From: Paraburkholderia elongata
GTDB taxonomy: Bacteria; Pseudomonadota; Gammaproteobacteria; Burkholderiales; Burkholderiaceae
Length of the DNA stretch: 64,000 nucleotides
Direction: 5' to 3'
NCBI RefSeq assembly: GCF_013177735.1
Contig: NZ_WOEZ01000094.1
Span: 1 to 64,000, forward strand
Shown here: positions 36,572-46,262 of the stretch, one piece after another
How the letters are laid out: each line of letters opens with the position of its first letter
How positions within the stretch are numbered: the stretch's first letter is position 1
Notes under the pieces: generated by a model
Databases searched by the model: none
Told to the model about the DNA's origin: nothing
What the model saw: the letters and a program-made list of their open reading frames with translations, nothing else
Position numbers and translations under genes: made by a program

Positions 36572-36670
36572 TTGCCTGTCTCCATGTCCTGTGAGCGACG
36601 CGCCCGACTCGATGTGGCACGCCGTTTAACGAGCGTAGCGCCCGCTGAAGCAAAGGACATGTACCGAACA

Positions 36671-36696
36671 CGACACCGGTTTGGCAGGAACCGACA
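36671..36696 (-). promoter_or_regulatory. CGACA-N16-CGACA direct repeat before fdhA
   Basis: CGACA at 36671-36675 is repeated exactly 21 bases on at 36692-36696, about 100-125 bases upstream of fdhA. The same repeat lies before cbcV, and near matches before the sda-sox operon and the binding protein at 21249. Two half-sites 21 bases apart suit an AraC-family activator such as GbdR. It could also affect betI. Confidence 0.55.
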
Positions 36697-36744
36697 CGCA
36701 AGGTGCAACCCGCGCGCACGTTGATGCCGCCAATTTTTTATTGA

Positions 36745-36756
36745 TTGACCGTTCAA
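36745..36756. promoter_or_regulatory. BetI operator
   Basis: TTGACCGTTCAA is a 12-base dyad with one mismatch to the perfect form TTGAACGTTCAA, lying 68 bases upstream of the betI start in an AT-rich promoter stretch. BetI repressors bind such TTGA-N4-TCAA dyads before their own operon, so choline-released autorepression of betIBA is expected. Confidence 0.65.
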
Positions 36757-36823
36757 CATAAAAAAACTAACATGGCCCATCGAACACTTGGGTGGCCTGC
36801 CTGCGCCTGCCGCCTCTAGCACC

Positions 36824-37411
36824 ATGCCCAAACTTGGAATGCGCGAAATCCGCCGCGCCCAGTTGATCGACGCAACCCTGCTGACCATCGACCAGACCGG
36901 TCTCGCCGGTGCGACGCTCGCTTCGGTCGCGCAGCGCGCGAGCATTTCCACCGGCATCGTCAGCCACTATTTCGGCGACAAGGACGGTTTGCTCGAAGCC
37001 ACCATGCGCCACGTGCTGCGCGATCTGTGGCAAGCCACGTCAAGACGGCGCCGTGCGGCGAAGGCGGATCCCCGCTCGAAACTGCGCGCGGTCGTCGCAG
37101 CGAATTTCGACGCGGAGCAGACCAGCAGCCCGGTCATGAAAACGTGGCTCGCCTTCTGGTCCGAGAGCATGCACAAGCCGCAATTGCGGCGGCTTCAATA
37201 CGTGAACACGCGGCGCTTGAACTCGAACCTGTGCGCGGATTTTTCTAAAGCACTGCCGCGTGCTGCGGCACGCCGTGCGGCAAGCGGCCTGGCGGCGCTA
37301 ATCGACGGGCTATGGCTGCGCGGCGCTTTGTCCGGTGAGCCCTTCGATACGAAGGCTGCACTGCGCGTGGCAAACGACTACATCGATCTGCTGTTGGAAG
37401 CACGCAACTAG
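36824..37411 (+). CDS. betI: Choline-responsive repressor BetI
   Basis: A 195-residue TetR-family repressor of the betIBA genes. The HTH lies at residues 7-55 (MREIRRAQLIDATLLTID, STGIVSHYFGDKDGLLEATM); the HYFGDKDGL wording is characteristic of BetI. The C-terminal ligand domain binds choline in the family. ATG 36824 gives the normal length. It precedes betB by 42 bases and betA follows, so all three form one operon with a TTGA-type dyad in the promoter. Confidence 0.94.
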   Translation: MPKLGMREIRRAQLIDATLLTIDQTGLAGATLASVAQRASISTGIVSHYFGDKDGLLEATMRHVLRDLWQATSRRRRAAKADPRSKLRAVVAANFDAEQTSSPVMKTWLAFWSESMHKPQLRRLQYVNTRRLNSNLCADFSKALPRAAARRAASGLAALIDGLWLRGALSGEPFDTKAALRVANDYIDLLLEARN

Positions 37412-37453
37412 AACGCAACCAGAGCAGCGACATTTTCAGAAAAGGAGCAAGTC

Positions 37454-38923
37454 ATGGCGGTATTCGCAACGCAACGTCTCTATATAGGCGGCGGCTACGT
37501 CGACGCGACCAGTGGCGAGACTTTCGACACGCTCGACCCCGCCACCGGCGAAACGCTCGCAACCGTGCAGCAAGCCTCGGCGGCCGACGTGGATCGCGCG
37601 GTGCAATCCGCACGTGACGGCCAACGCGAGTGGGCCGCGCTCACGGCAATGCAGCGCTCGCGCATTCTGCGCCGCGCGGTCGAGATCTTGCGCGACCGCA
37701 ATGACGAACTCGCCGCGCTCGAAACACGCGACACGGGCAAGGCGATCGCGGAGACCCGGGCGGTCGATATCGTCACCGGCGCGGACGTGATCGAGTATTA
37801 CGCGGGACTTGCGACTGCCATCGAAGGACAACAGATTCCGTTGCGACCCTCGTCGTTTGTTTATACGCGGCGTGAACCGCTGGGCGTGTGCGCAGGTATC
37901 GGCGCGTGGAATTACCCGATCCAGATCGCGTGCTGGAAATCGGCGCCCGCGTTGGCGGCCGGCAATGCGATGATCTTCAAGCCGAGCGAAATCACGCCAC
38001 TGTCCGCTTTGAAACTCGCTGAGATTTATACCGAAGCCGGTGTGCCGGCCGGCGTGTTCAACGTCGTACAAGGCGACGGACGCGTGGGTGCCATGCTCGC
38101 CGCGCATCCCGACATCGAGAAGATTTCGTTCACCGGCGGCGTTGAAACGGGCAAGAAGGTCATGTCGCTGGCAGGCGCATCGTCGCTGAAAGAAGTGACG
38201 ATGGAGCTGGGCGGCAAATCCCCCCTGCTCGTCTTCGACGACGCCAACCTCGAACGCGCCGCCGACATTGCGATGAGCGCCAATTTTTTCAGCTCCGGTC
38301 AGGTTTGTACAAACGGCACACGTGTATTCGTGCAGCGTAGCGTGCTGGAACGGTTCGAAACGCTGGTGCTGGAGCGCGTAAAGCGGATTCGCGTCGGCGC
38401 GCCCACTGACGCCGACACCAACTTTGGCCCGCTGGTCAGCGCCGCGCAATTGCAGAAAGTGCTCGGCTACATCGAAAGCGGCGTGCAGGAAGGCGCGCGG
38501 CTAATTGCCGGCGGCAAGCGGCTGACGGAAGGCCACTTCCGCAACGGCCAGTACGTCGAGCCGACGGTTTTCACCGGCTGCCATGACGACATGCGTATCG
38601 TGCGCGAAGAAATTTTCGGCCCGGTGATGAGCATTCTCGTTTTCGACGACGAAGACGAAGCGATCGCTCGCGCGAATAGCACCGCTTACGGTCTTGCCGC
38701 GGGCGTCGTAACCGAGAACCTGGCGCGCGCGCATCGCGTGATTCATCGTCTCGAAGCGGGTATCTGCTGGATCAATACGTGGGGTGAGTCGCCCGCGGAA
38801 ATGCCGGTGGGCGGCTACAAGCAATCGGGCGTCGGCCGTGAGAACGGCATCACCACGCTCGAACACTACACGCGCATCAAGTCCGTGCAGGTCGAACTCG
38901 GCCCGTATCAACCGGTGTTCTAA
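37454..38923 (+). CDS. betB: Betaine aldehyde dehydrogenase
   Basis: A 489-residue NAD(P)-dependent enzyme that turns betaine aldehyde into glycine betaine. Motifs are GAWNYPIQIACWK, SFTGGVETGKK, the general base in MELGGKSPLLVFDDANLE and the catalytic cysteine in FFSSGQVCTNGTRVF. The ending RVENGITTLEHYT-like (GRENGITTLEHYTR) is specific to BetB. AAAGGAG is 6 bases before the ATG. Second gene of betIBA, 12 bases before betA. Confidence 0.95.
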   Translation: MAVFATQRLYIGGGYVDATSGETFDTLDPATGETLATVQQASAADVDRAVQSARDGQREWAALTAMQRSRILRRAVEILRDRNDELAALETRDTGKAIAETRAVDIVTGADVIEYYAGLATAIEGQQIPLRPSSFVYTRREPLGVCAGIGAWNYPIQIACWKSAPALAAGNAMIFKPSEITPLSALKLAEIYTEAGVPAGVFNVVQGDGRVGAMLAAHPDIEKISFTGGVETGKKVMSLAGASSLKEVTMELGGKSPLLVFDDANLERAADIAMSANFFSSGQVCTNGTRVFVQRSVLERFETLVLERVKRIRVGAPTDADTNFGPLVSAAQLQKVLGYIESGVQEGARLIAGGKRLTEGHFRNGQYVEPTVFTGCHDDMRIVREEIFGPVMSILVFDDEDEAIARANSTAYGLAAGVVTENLARAHRVIHRLEAGICWINTWGESPAEMPVGGYKQSGVGRENGITTLEHYTRIKSVQVELGPYQPVF

Positions 38924-38935
38924 GGAGAGGTGGCG

Positions 38936-40621
38936 ATGGCTTCGAACGAATACGACTACATCATCGTCGGTGCGGGTTCAGCGGGCAACGTGCTCGCTTC
39001 GCGCCTGACCGAAGACGCGGACGTGACCGTGCTGCTCCTCGAAGCAGGCGGCCCCGACTACCGTTTCGATTTTCGCACGCAGATGCCCGCGGCCCTCGCC
39101 TATCCGTTGCAAGGGCGGCGTTATAACTGGGCGTACGAAACCGACCCGGAGCCGCATATGAACAACCGTCGCATGGAGTGCGGACGCGGCAAGGGGCTCG
39201 GCGGTTCGTCGCTGATCAATGGCATGTGCTACATCCGCGGCAATGCGCTCGATTACGACGGCTGGGCCGGGCGTCCTGGTCTGGAAAACTGGACTTATCT
39301 GGATTGTCTGCCGTACTTCCGCAAAGCCGAAACACGCGATGTCGGCGCGAACGCGTATCACGGCGGCGACGGCCCGGTTCATGTGACGACGAGCAAGCCC
39401 GGCAACAATCCCTTGTTCGCCGCGATGGTGGAGGCCGGCGTGCAGGCGGGCTTTCCGCGCACCGATGATCTGAACGGCTATCAGCAGGAAGGCTTCGGCC
39501 CGATGGATCGCACGGTCACGGCGAACGGCAGACGCGCCAGCACCGCGCGCGGTTATCTGGATCGCGCGAAGACGCGTCCGAATCTGACCATCGTGACGCA
39601 TGCCATGACCGATCGCGTGCTGTTCTCGGGCAAGCGTGCGGTTTGCGTCGCGTATCAGCATCATGGCAATGCGGTGACTGCGCATGCACGCCGCGAAGTG
39701 CTGGTGTGCAGCGGCGCGATTGCCTCGCCTCAATTGCTGCAACGCTCAGGCGTTGGCCGCTCGACGTGGCTGCGTGAACTCGACGTGCCACTCGTGCACG
39801 ATCTGCCAGGCGTCGGCGAGAATCTACAGGACCATCTGGAGATGTATATCCAGTACGAATGCAAGGAGCCGGTTTCGCTGTATCCCGCGTTGCAATGGTG
39901 GAATCAACCTGCCATCGGACTTGAATGGATGCTTAACGGCACGGGTATCGGCGCGAGCAATCAGTTCGAAGCGGGCGGCTTCATCCGTACCCGCGACGAT
40001 GATCTGTGGCCGAACATCCAGTATCACTTCCTGCCCGTCGCGATCAACTACAACGGGTCGAACGCGATCAAAATGCACGGCTTCCAGGCGCATGTCGGTT
40101 CGATGCGCTCGCCAAGCCGTGGCCGTGTGAAGCTCACGTCACGCGATCCTGCCGCGCATCCGAGCATCCTGTTCAATTACATGGCCGATCCGCTCGACTG
40201 GCGCGAATTCCGCGACGGTATCCGCATTACGCGCGAGATCATGCGGCAGCCGGCGCTCGATCGTTATCGCGGGCGTGAGCTGAATCCGGGCGCTGAACTC
40301 ACAACCGACGAACAACTCGACACCTTCGTGCGCAACCGTGCGGAGACGGCGTTTCATCCGTCGTGCTCATGCAAGATGGGTTATGACGATATGGCGGTGG
40401 TGGATAGCGAGGGCCGCGTGCATGGCATGGAAGCGCTGCGCGTGGTCGATGCGTCGATCATGCCGCAGATCACAACCGGCAATCTGAACGCACCGACGAT
40501 CATGCTGGCGGAGAAGATCGCCGATCGGATTCGCGGACGGGAGGCGCTGGCGCGGGTGGAGACGCCTTACTTCGTGGCACACGGAGCGGCGTCAAGGAAA
40601 CGTGAACCAGCGGCGGTGTAA
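38936..40621 (+). CDS. betA: Choline dehydrogenase
   Basis: A 561-residue GMC flavoprotein that oxidises choline to betaine aldehyde at the membrane. Motifs: FAD site VGAGSAGNVLASRL, GMC signature GRGKGLGGSSLINGMCYIRG, GAIASPQLLQRSGVG, and the catalytic HPSCSCKMG. ATG 38936 is preferred over GTG 38930 because AAGGAGAGG ends 5 bases before it. Last gene of betIBA. Unlike the GMC protein at 11788 it has no Tat signal. Confidence 0.95.
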   Translation: MASNEYDYIIVGAGSAGNVLASRLTEDADVTVLLLEAGGPDYRFDFRTQMPAALAYPLQGRRYNWAYETDPEPHMNNRRMECGRGKGLGGSSLINGMCYIRGNALDYDGWAGRPGLENWTYLDCLPYFRKAETRDVGANAYHGGDGPVHVTTSKPGNNPLFAAMVEAGVQAGFPRTDDLNGYQQEGFGPMDRTVTANGRRASTARGYLDRAKTRPNLTIVTHAMTDRVLFSGKRAVCVAYQHHGNAVTAHARREVLVCSGAIASPQLLQRSGVGRSTWLRELDVPLVHDLPGVGENLQDHLEMYIQYECKEPVSLYPALQWWNQPAIGLEWMLNGTGIGASNQFEAGGFIRTRDDDLWPNIQYHFLPVAINYNGSNAIKMHGFQAHVGSMRSPSRGRVKLTSRDPAAHPSILFNYMADPLDWREFRDGIRITREIMRQPALDRYRGRELNPGAELTTDEQLDTFVRNRAETAFHPSCSCKMGYDDMAVVDSEGRVHGMEALRVVDASIMPQITTGNLNAPTIMLAEKIADRIRGREALARVETPYFVAHGAASRKREPAAV

Positions 40622-40635
40622 TACCCGCCGAGCAT

Positions 40636-42054
40636 TCACTCACGCGCAGGGCTCAACACCCCCTGCGCGTCCGGCTCAACCGCTTCAGACACCAAGGTCT
40701 CCAGCGCCAGCCCACGCGTTTCGATCCCCATGATCCACACCGCCGCAGCAGCGATCACAAAACACATCGCGCCGAGCGAAAACACGCCGCCTTGCCCGAA
40801 CATCGGCAACACCACACCGACCACGTAAGGGCCGATCAAGGAGCCCACGCGGCCAATCGCCGATGCAAAGCCTGATCCTGTAGCCCGCGCACCCGTGCCA
40901 TAAAGCTCAGGCGTATAGGTGTAAAGCCCCGCCCACATCGCAAACATAAAAAACTGCATCGCAAGTCCGGCGCAGATCAGCAACGTCGGCGTTTGTGCGT
41001 GCAGCGCGGTTTGTCCGTAGACATAGGCCATCACCGCGCTGCCGGCCAGCGACGCGATGCACGTCGGCTTACGTCCCCAGCGTTCGACCAGCCACGCTGC
41101 GCAAATAAACCCGGGTATCCCACCGAGCGAAATCAGTACCGTATACAGCACCGACTTCGTCACCGCAAAACCCGCTTGCTGCATCAACGCGCCGAGCCAG
41201 GACGTCAGGCCATAAAATCCGAGCAACGCGAAGAACCACAGCGTCCACACCATGATCGTGCGGCGCCGGTAGGCCACGCTCCAGATCTCGCGAAACGCGC
41301 TCGTGCCCTTCGCGGCCGGTGGTTCCTGCAGCGTCACAGGCGCGCGCAACTGGCTCAGGCCGGCCGCTTTCATGACCTTCACTTCGACCTCGGCAAGGAT
41401 CTTGTCCGCTTCCGCGAGGCGTCCGCGATGTTCCAGCCAGCGCGGCGATTCCGGCACGACGCGGCGCACGATAAGCACGAACACGGCAGGAATCGCCAGC
41501 AACGCGAACTCCGTGCGCCAGCCGAACGCCGGCAATACGAAATACGACACCACGCCCGCCGTGATGAAACCGAGCGGCCAGAAGCCGTCCATCAGCGCGA
41601 TCAGTCGTCCTCGAGACGCTGCCGGCACGAATTCGGACAAGAGCGTCTGCGCGATGGGAAACTCCATGCCCATGCCGAAACCGAGCAGCACGCGAAAGAA
41701 AATGAGCGCTTCGACACTCTGCGCGGTCGAGCACAGATACGACGCGAGGCCCCATAGCACCATGCTCCACTGAAACACGGGGCGCCGCCCGAAGCGATCA
41801 GCCAGCAATCCAGCCACAGCCGCGCCGATTACCATGCCGAAGAAGCTCGCACTCGCGACCAGCCCCGTCGTCGCGCTCGACAAATGAAATTCGCTCTTGA
41901 TCGAGCCGAGCACGAAGGTCATTGTGCCGAGATCGACCGAGTCGAAAAAGAATGCGATCGCGATGATGATGAAGATGGTCCGGTGATATCCGGAGAACGG
42001 CAGTCGCTCGAGTCTGGCGGCTGCGCTCGCGCGAGGCTGAAAAGCGGTAGACAT
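40636..42054 (-). CDS. MFS transporter, sugar-porter-like
   Basis: A 472-residue 12-helix carrier with DRFGRRPVFQ after helix 2, a second repeat motif VERWGRKPT, and PESPRWLEHRGR at the end of the first half, all marks of the sugar-porter/organic cation branch. It is convergent with betA, 14 bases between stops, and upstream of nothing in the choline set on its own strand except the sox end. The substrate may be a choline-related compound by neighbourhood, but sequence alone says only MFS. Confidence 0.8.
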   Translation of the reverse strand: MSTAFQPRASAAARLERLPFSGYHRTIFIIIAIAFFFDSVDLGTMTFVLGSIKSEFHLSSATTGLVASASFFGMVIGAAVAGLLADRFGRRPVFQWSMVLWGLASYLCSTAQSVEALIFFRVLLGFGMGMEFPIAQTLLSEFVPAASRGRLIALMDGFWPLGFITAGVVSYFVLPAFGWRTEFALLAIPAVFVLIVRRVVPESPRWLEHRGRLAEADKILAEVEVKVMKAAGLSQLRAPVTLQEPPAAKGTSAFREIWSVAYRRRTIMVWTLWFFALLGFYGLTSWLGALMQQAGFAVTKSVLYTVLISLGGIPGFICAAWLVERWGRKPTCIASLAGSAVMAYVYGQTALHAQTPTLLICAGLAMQFFMFAMWAGLYTYTPELYGTGARATGSGFASAIGRVGSLIGPYVVGVVLPMFGQGGVFSLGAMCFVIAAAAVWIMGIETRGLALETLVSEAVEPDAQGVLSPARE

Positions 42055-42289
42055 GTTATGCCCTCGTTGATGCGGCGGCTGCCGCGTGGACGTTCCGATC
42101 AGTGCATTTCAGTAGACGCCGACATAATTCGGCCACATAGAAGAAATACGTCATCGGGATGGAACGGGGCCGTCGTTCCAGTCTTTCGCGCGCGCACGCA
42201 TACGCGCGAGAGGCGCACTTTCGGGTCGAAGCCGTGTAAGGGCGAAACAGCGCTTCATGATCGAAGCGGTGCATGTACGAAATCGAGCT

Positions 42290-42553
42290 TTACGGTCGCA
42301 ACCGAGCACGCGCAGCACCAGCAATGCGCGCGAGCGCATCCGCACTCAAACGAGCGGCGATCTTCTCAACGTATTCGTGATGCCGCGACTGCAGCGGTGC
42401 GCCCAACTGCTGCGCGAGGAGATAGCGGATCAATGCGATGCGCCGGTGTCGCAACACGATGCTCTGATCGAGCAGCGCAAGCGCGGCGTGGGCATCGCCC
42501 TGTTGGCACGCGCGTTCAGTAAGACGCGCAGTGGCTAGACGTGTCGACGTCAT
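42290..42553 (-). CDS. Small hypothetical protein after soxG
   Basis: An 87-residue open frame downstream of soxG, 60 bases after its stop. The reading has strong third-position GC and a sensible helical composition (RLATARLTERACQQG, then ARLSADALARIAGAARAR), rich in Ala, Arg and Leu. No family was recognised. The ATG has no clear ribosome site; a TTG at 42595 opens the same frame. It could be the final gene of the sda-soxBDAG operon or chance coding. Confidence 0.45.
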   Translation of the reverse strand: MTSTRLATARLTERACQQGDAHAALALLDQSIVLRHRRIALIRYLLAQQLGAPLQSRHHEYVEKIAARLSADALARIAGAARARLRP

Positions 42554-42613
42554 GTCAGTCAGCGGCCGGAAGAGCCGCGAGCAGTGCCTCAGCAAGACAC
42601 CGCTCGCCGCGCT

Positions 42614-43270
42614 TCACGACATCAGCGGCTCGGCCGCATCGAGCATGATCTTGACGAAGTAGTCCGCAAAGCTGCGGCGCACGACGATATCGAAACTGTC
42701 CGCGCCGGTCGGCAACAGCGTCATCGATGCCTTGAAATAGTGGGTCTGCGCGCACTGCCCTTCACCGAATAATTTCGGGTGCAGATCGAGCGGGCAACCG
42801 CGCACCAGCACTTCACGCGTGCGCGTGCCGCTAATTTCGAGCACCGTATAGCCGCTGCCGATATCCACCGCCGACGCGAACACGCCCGCAAATGCCGCGC
42901 CGAGCTTCGTCTGCAACGGCGCGGTACGGGTCGCATCGTGCGCCATAGCCGAGCGCACCAGCCACTCGTCGGGACCGAGCCACAGCATGTCGTAGCCATT
43001 GCCGCGCGCAATGGTGTTCGCCTTCTCGGGCGGCCGGCAGCCGATCACGCTTTCCACCGCGCTCACGAACGCTGCGTCGCGCGTGTCACCACGCACGTTC
43101 ACCAGTTCCAGAAACGGCCGCTCGCTCAATCGGAACGCCGCCGACGCCGTCGCCTGATGCTTCTTCAGCAGCGCATCCGCACCCACCAGCGGCGACTCCT
43201 GCCACACACCGGTTTGCTTGCCGACAGCGCGATTCATCGCCGACACCGTCTCTTTTGTTTCATTCCACAT
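42614..43270 (-). CDS. soxG: Sarcosine oxidase gamma subunit
   Basis: A 218-residue GcvT-like subunit of heterotetrameric sarcosine oxidase. It has ANTIARGNGYDMLWLGPDEWLV and DIGSGYTVLEISG with the ending DLHPKLFGEGQCAQTHYFK, as in known SoxG. ATG 43270 overlaps the soxA stop by 11 bases, so translation is coupled. The complex oxidises sarcosine to glycine, formaldehyde or methylene-folate, and hydrogen peroxide. Confidence 0.93.
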   Translation of the reverse strand: MWNETKETVSAMNRAVGKQTGVWQESPLVGADALLKKHQATASAAFRLSERPFLELVNVRGDTRDAAFVSAVESVIGCRPPEKANTIARGNGYDMLWLGPDEWLVRSAMAHDATRTAPLQTKLGAAFAGVFASAVDIGSGYTVLEISGTRTREVLVRGCPLDLHPKLFGEGQCAQTHYFKASMTLLPTGADSFDIVVRRSFADYFVKIMLDAAEPLMS

Positions 43271-46262
43271 GTTGACGTGCTCCTTCGCTGTCGTAGAACA
43301 CCGAGCTGGTGACCTTGGCTGCAATCTGCTTGCCGCTCGCGACCGGAATCGTGACCGTTTCGCCGATCTTGTCGAGACCGCCCTTCACCACCGCCATCGC
43401 AATCGAGCGCTTCAGGATCGGGCTGTAATAGCTCGACGTGACGTGGCCGAGCATCGGTGCGGTATCGCCCTGGAACGGACCGGCCACGATCTGCGAGCCT
43501 TCGGGAATCACGAACGAGGGATCATCCGAAAGCAGCCCGACCAGTTGCTTACGCCCCGCCTTCGCCGTGTCCGTTCGCGTCAATGAACGCTTGCCGAGGA
43601 AGTCCTTCGACTTCGCGACCAGCCCGCCCATGCCGAGGTCATACGGCGTCATCGATCCGTCCGTATCCTGCCCGACGATGATGTAGCCCTTCTCTGCACG
43701 CAGCACGTGCATGGTTTCCGTGCCATACGGCGTGATGTCGAATTCCGCGCCAGCGGCCATCAGCGCCTCCCACACCGCGCGACCGACGTTCGCGGGGACA
43801 TTCACTTCATAAGCCAACTCGCCCGAGAAGCTGATCCGCATCACGCGCGACGCCGCCCCCGCCACGGTGCCTTCGCGATAGCTCATGAACGGGAACGCCG
43901 CGTTCGCAAAGTCGATGTCCGGGCAGACCTTCTGCAAGACCTTGCGGCTGTTCGGACCGACCACGGCGAAGGTCGCCCAGTGATCCGTCACGGAAGCAAG
44001 CCGCACGCGCATGTCTGGCCACTCGGTTTGCAGCCAGCGTTCGAGCCACGTGAGCACACGCGCTGCGCCGCCGGTGGTGGTGGTCATCATGTAGTGCTGG
44101 TCGGCGAGACGCACGGTCACGCCGTCGTCGAAAATCATGCCGTTTTCGTCGAGCATCAGGCCATAGCGGCATTTGCCGACTTCCAGTTTGCTCCACGGAT
44201 TCGTGTAGACCCAGTTCAGCAGCTTCGCGGAATCGGGGCCCTGAATGTCGATCTTGCCGAGCGTCGAGGCGTCGAGGATGCCGACGCTCGTGCGCACCGC
44301 CAGTGACTCACGCGCCACCGCGGCATGCATGTCTTCGCCAGCTTTCGGGTAGTACCAGGGGCGCTTCCAGTTGCCGACGTCCTCGAACGCCGCACCGTTT
44401 CCCACGTGCCATTCGTGCACCGCTGTCTTGCGTACCGGGTCGAGAAACTCTCCGAGCTCGCTGCCGGCAAACGTGCCGAATGTGACCGGCGTGTAGTTCG
44501 GACGGAACGTCGTCGTGCCGGTTTCGGGAATCGTCTTGCCGAGTGCCTGCGCGAGAATCGCCATGCCGTTGATATTGCCGAGCTTGCCCTGATCGGTGCC
44601 GAAACCCATTGCCGTATAGCGCTTCACGTGCTCGACGGATTCGAAGCCTTCGCGCGCTGCCAGGAAAATATCGGCCGCCGACACGTCGTTCTGGAAGTCG
44701 ACGAACTGCTTCGGCCCGCGCGTCGCGAGTTCGCGGCCGCCGACGAGCCATAGCGGTTGCATCTTCGCTTCGGCAATCTCAGCCACCTGCACCGGATTTG
44801 GCCGCGCAACGATGTGGCCAGCCGCGCGCGCCGCCTCGACACCGGCGTCGACGGCAAAGCGAATACCCTGTCCCAGCGTGAAGTCGCCGGCACACGCGCC
44901 GACGCTCGTTTCCGCCTGCATCGCCTTGCCCGGCACGAAGCAAGCCTTCTCGTCATGCCAGTGCGCCTTGCCGCCCGACTGGGCGAACAGGTGCAGCACC
45001 GGGCTCCAGCCGCCGGACATCGCGAGCAGATCACAGGGCAGCTCGCTCCGCTTCGCACCGACCTGTCCGTTCGAATACGACGCCACATCGACCGATGCAA
45101 CCCGCAGCTTGCCGTGCGCCGCCGTCACGGCCACACCGTTCATCACTTTGACGCCGTAGCGCCGTGCGAGCGCGGGCAGCGTGCCCTTCGATTCGCCCGC
45201 ACGCGGATCGACGACCGTCACCTGGGCACCGGCCGCTTTCAGATCGAGCGCGCATTGATAACCGTCGTCGTTGTTCGTGAACACGACAGCATTGCGGCCC
45301 GGCAGTACCGCGTAGCGATGCAGATATGTCGACACAGCCGAAGCCAGCATCACGCCCGGCAGATCGTTGTTGCCGAACACGATCGGCCGCTCATGCGCGC
45401 CTGTTGCGAGAATCACGCGTTTCGCGCGGATCTTCCACATCAGTTCACGCGTGCCCTTTCTTTGCGATACCGGCAGATGTTCCGTGAGCCGCTGCGTGAC
45501 GGTGATGAGGTTATGGTCCTGGTAACCGAATGCGGTGCTGCGGCACAGGATCTTCACATCGGGCATCTGCCGCAGCTCGTCCTCGATCTTGTGGACCCAT
45601 TGCAGCGCCGGTTTGCCGTCGATTTCCGCGCGGCACGACAGCAACGAACCGCCAAGTTCCGGCTGATCGTCGATCAGCGTCACGCGTGCACCGGACAATG
45701 CCGCCGCATGCGCGGCCGCCAGACCCGTCGGGCCACCGCCGACCACCAGCACGTCGCAATGCGCAAAGCACTTGTCATAGCGGTCCGCATCGGTTTGCTC
45801 GGGCGCCTTGCCGAGGCCGGCTGCGTCGCGGATCACCTCTTCATACTTCGGCCAGAACTTGCGCGGCCACATGAAGGTCTTGTAGTAGAAGCCAGCCGGA
45901 ATGAAGCGCGCGAACTTCTGGTTGATCGCCATGCGGTCTTTCTCGATACTCGGCTTCGCGTTCACGCTGGTCGCGACGAGTCCCTGATACAACTCCACTT
46001 CAGTCGCACGCGCGTTCGGTACCGTGTACGCGCCGGTTTCGAGCTGGACGATCGCATTCGGTTCTTCCACACCCGCCGTCACGATGCCGCGCGGCCGGTG
46101 GTATTTCCAGCTGCGCGCCACGAAGTGCTCACCGTTCGCGAGCAACGCGGAGGCGAGCGTGTCGCCCTGATAGCCCTGATACTTGCGCCCGTTGAACGTG
46201 AAGTTCAGTACGATCGCGCGGTTGATGCGCCCGCCGCTGGGGAGTCGGTCTTTCTGGCTCAT
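43260..46262 (-). CDS. soxA: Sarcosine oxidase alpha subunit
   Basis: A 1000-residue subunit. Residues 15-110 form a 2Fe-2S-like fold without its cluster (FTFNGRKYQGYQGDTLASAL), residues 165-480 an NAD-binding Rossmann domain (DVLVVGGGPTGLAAAHAAAL), and residues 600-1000 an aminomethyltransferase domain that binds tetrahydrofolate and captures the methyl group as methylene-folate (EWHVGNGAAFEDVGNWKRP, RAEKGYIIVGQDTDGSMTP). ATG 46262 overlaps the soxD stop (ATGA). Full length and intact. Confidence 0.95.
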   Translation of the reverse strand: MSQKDRLPSGGRINRAIVLNFTFNGRKYQGYQGDTLASALLANGEHFVARSWKYHRPRGIVTAGVEEPNAIVQLETGAYTVPNARATEVELYQGLVATSVNAKPSIEKDRMAINQKFARFIPAGFYYKTFMWPRKFWPKYEEVIRDAAGLGKAPEQTDADRYDKCFAHCDVLVVGGGPTGLAAAHAAALSGARVTLIDDQPELGGSLLSCRAEIDGKPALQWVHKIEDELRQMPDVKILCRSTAFGYQDHNLITVTQRLTEHLPVSQRKGTRELMWKIRAKRVILATGAHERPIVFGNNDLPGVMLASAVSTYLHRYAVLPGRNAVVFTNNDDGYQCALDLKAAGAQVTVVDPRAGESKGTLPALARRYGVKVMNGVAVTAAHGKLRVASVDVASYSNGQVGAKRSELPCDLLAMSGGWSPVLHLFAQSGGKAHWHDEKACFVPGKAMQAETSVGACAGDFTLGQGIRFAVDAGVEAARAAGHIVARPNPVQVAEIAEAKMQPLWLVGGRELATRGPKQFVDFQNDVSAADIFLAAREGFESVEHVKRYTAMGFGTDQGKLGNINGMAILAQALGKTIPETGTTTFRPNYTPVTFGTFAGSELGEFLDPVRKTAVHEWHVGNGAAFEDVGNWKRPWYYPKAGEDMHAAVARESLAVRTSVGILDASTLGKIDIQGPDSAKLLNWVYTNPWSKLEVGKCRYGLMLDENGMIFDDGVTVRLADQHYMMTTTTGGAARVLTWLERWLQTEWPDMRVRLASVTDHWATFAVVGPNSRKVLQKVCPDIDFANAAFPFMSYREGTVAGAASRVMRISFSGELAYEVNVPANVGRAVWEALMAAGAEFDITPYGTETMHVLRAEKGYIIVGQDTDGSMTPYDLGMGGLVAKSKDFLGKRSLTRTDTAKAGRKQLVGLLSDDPSFVIPEGSQIVAGPFQGDTAPMLGHVTSSYYSPILKRSIAMAVVKGGLDKIGETVTIPVASGKQIAAKVTSSVFYDSEGARQHVE

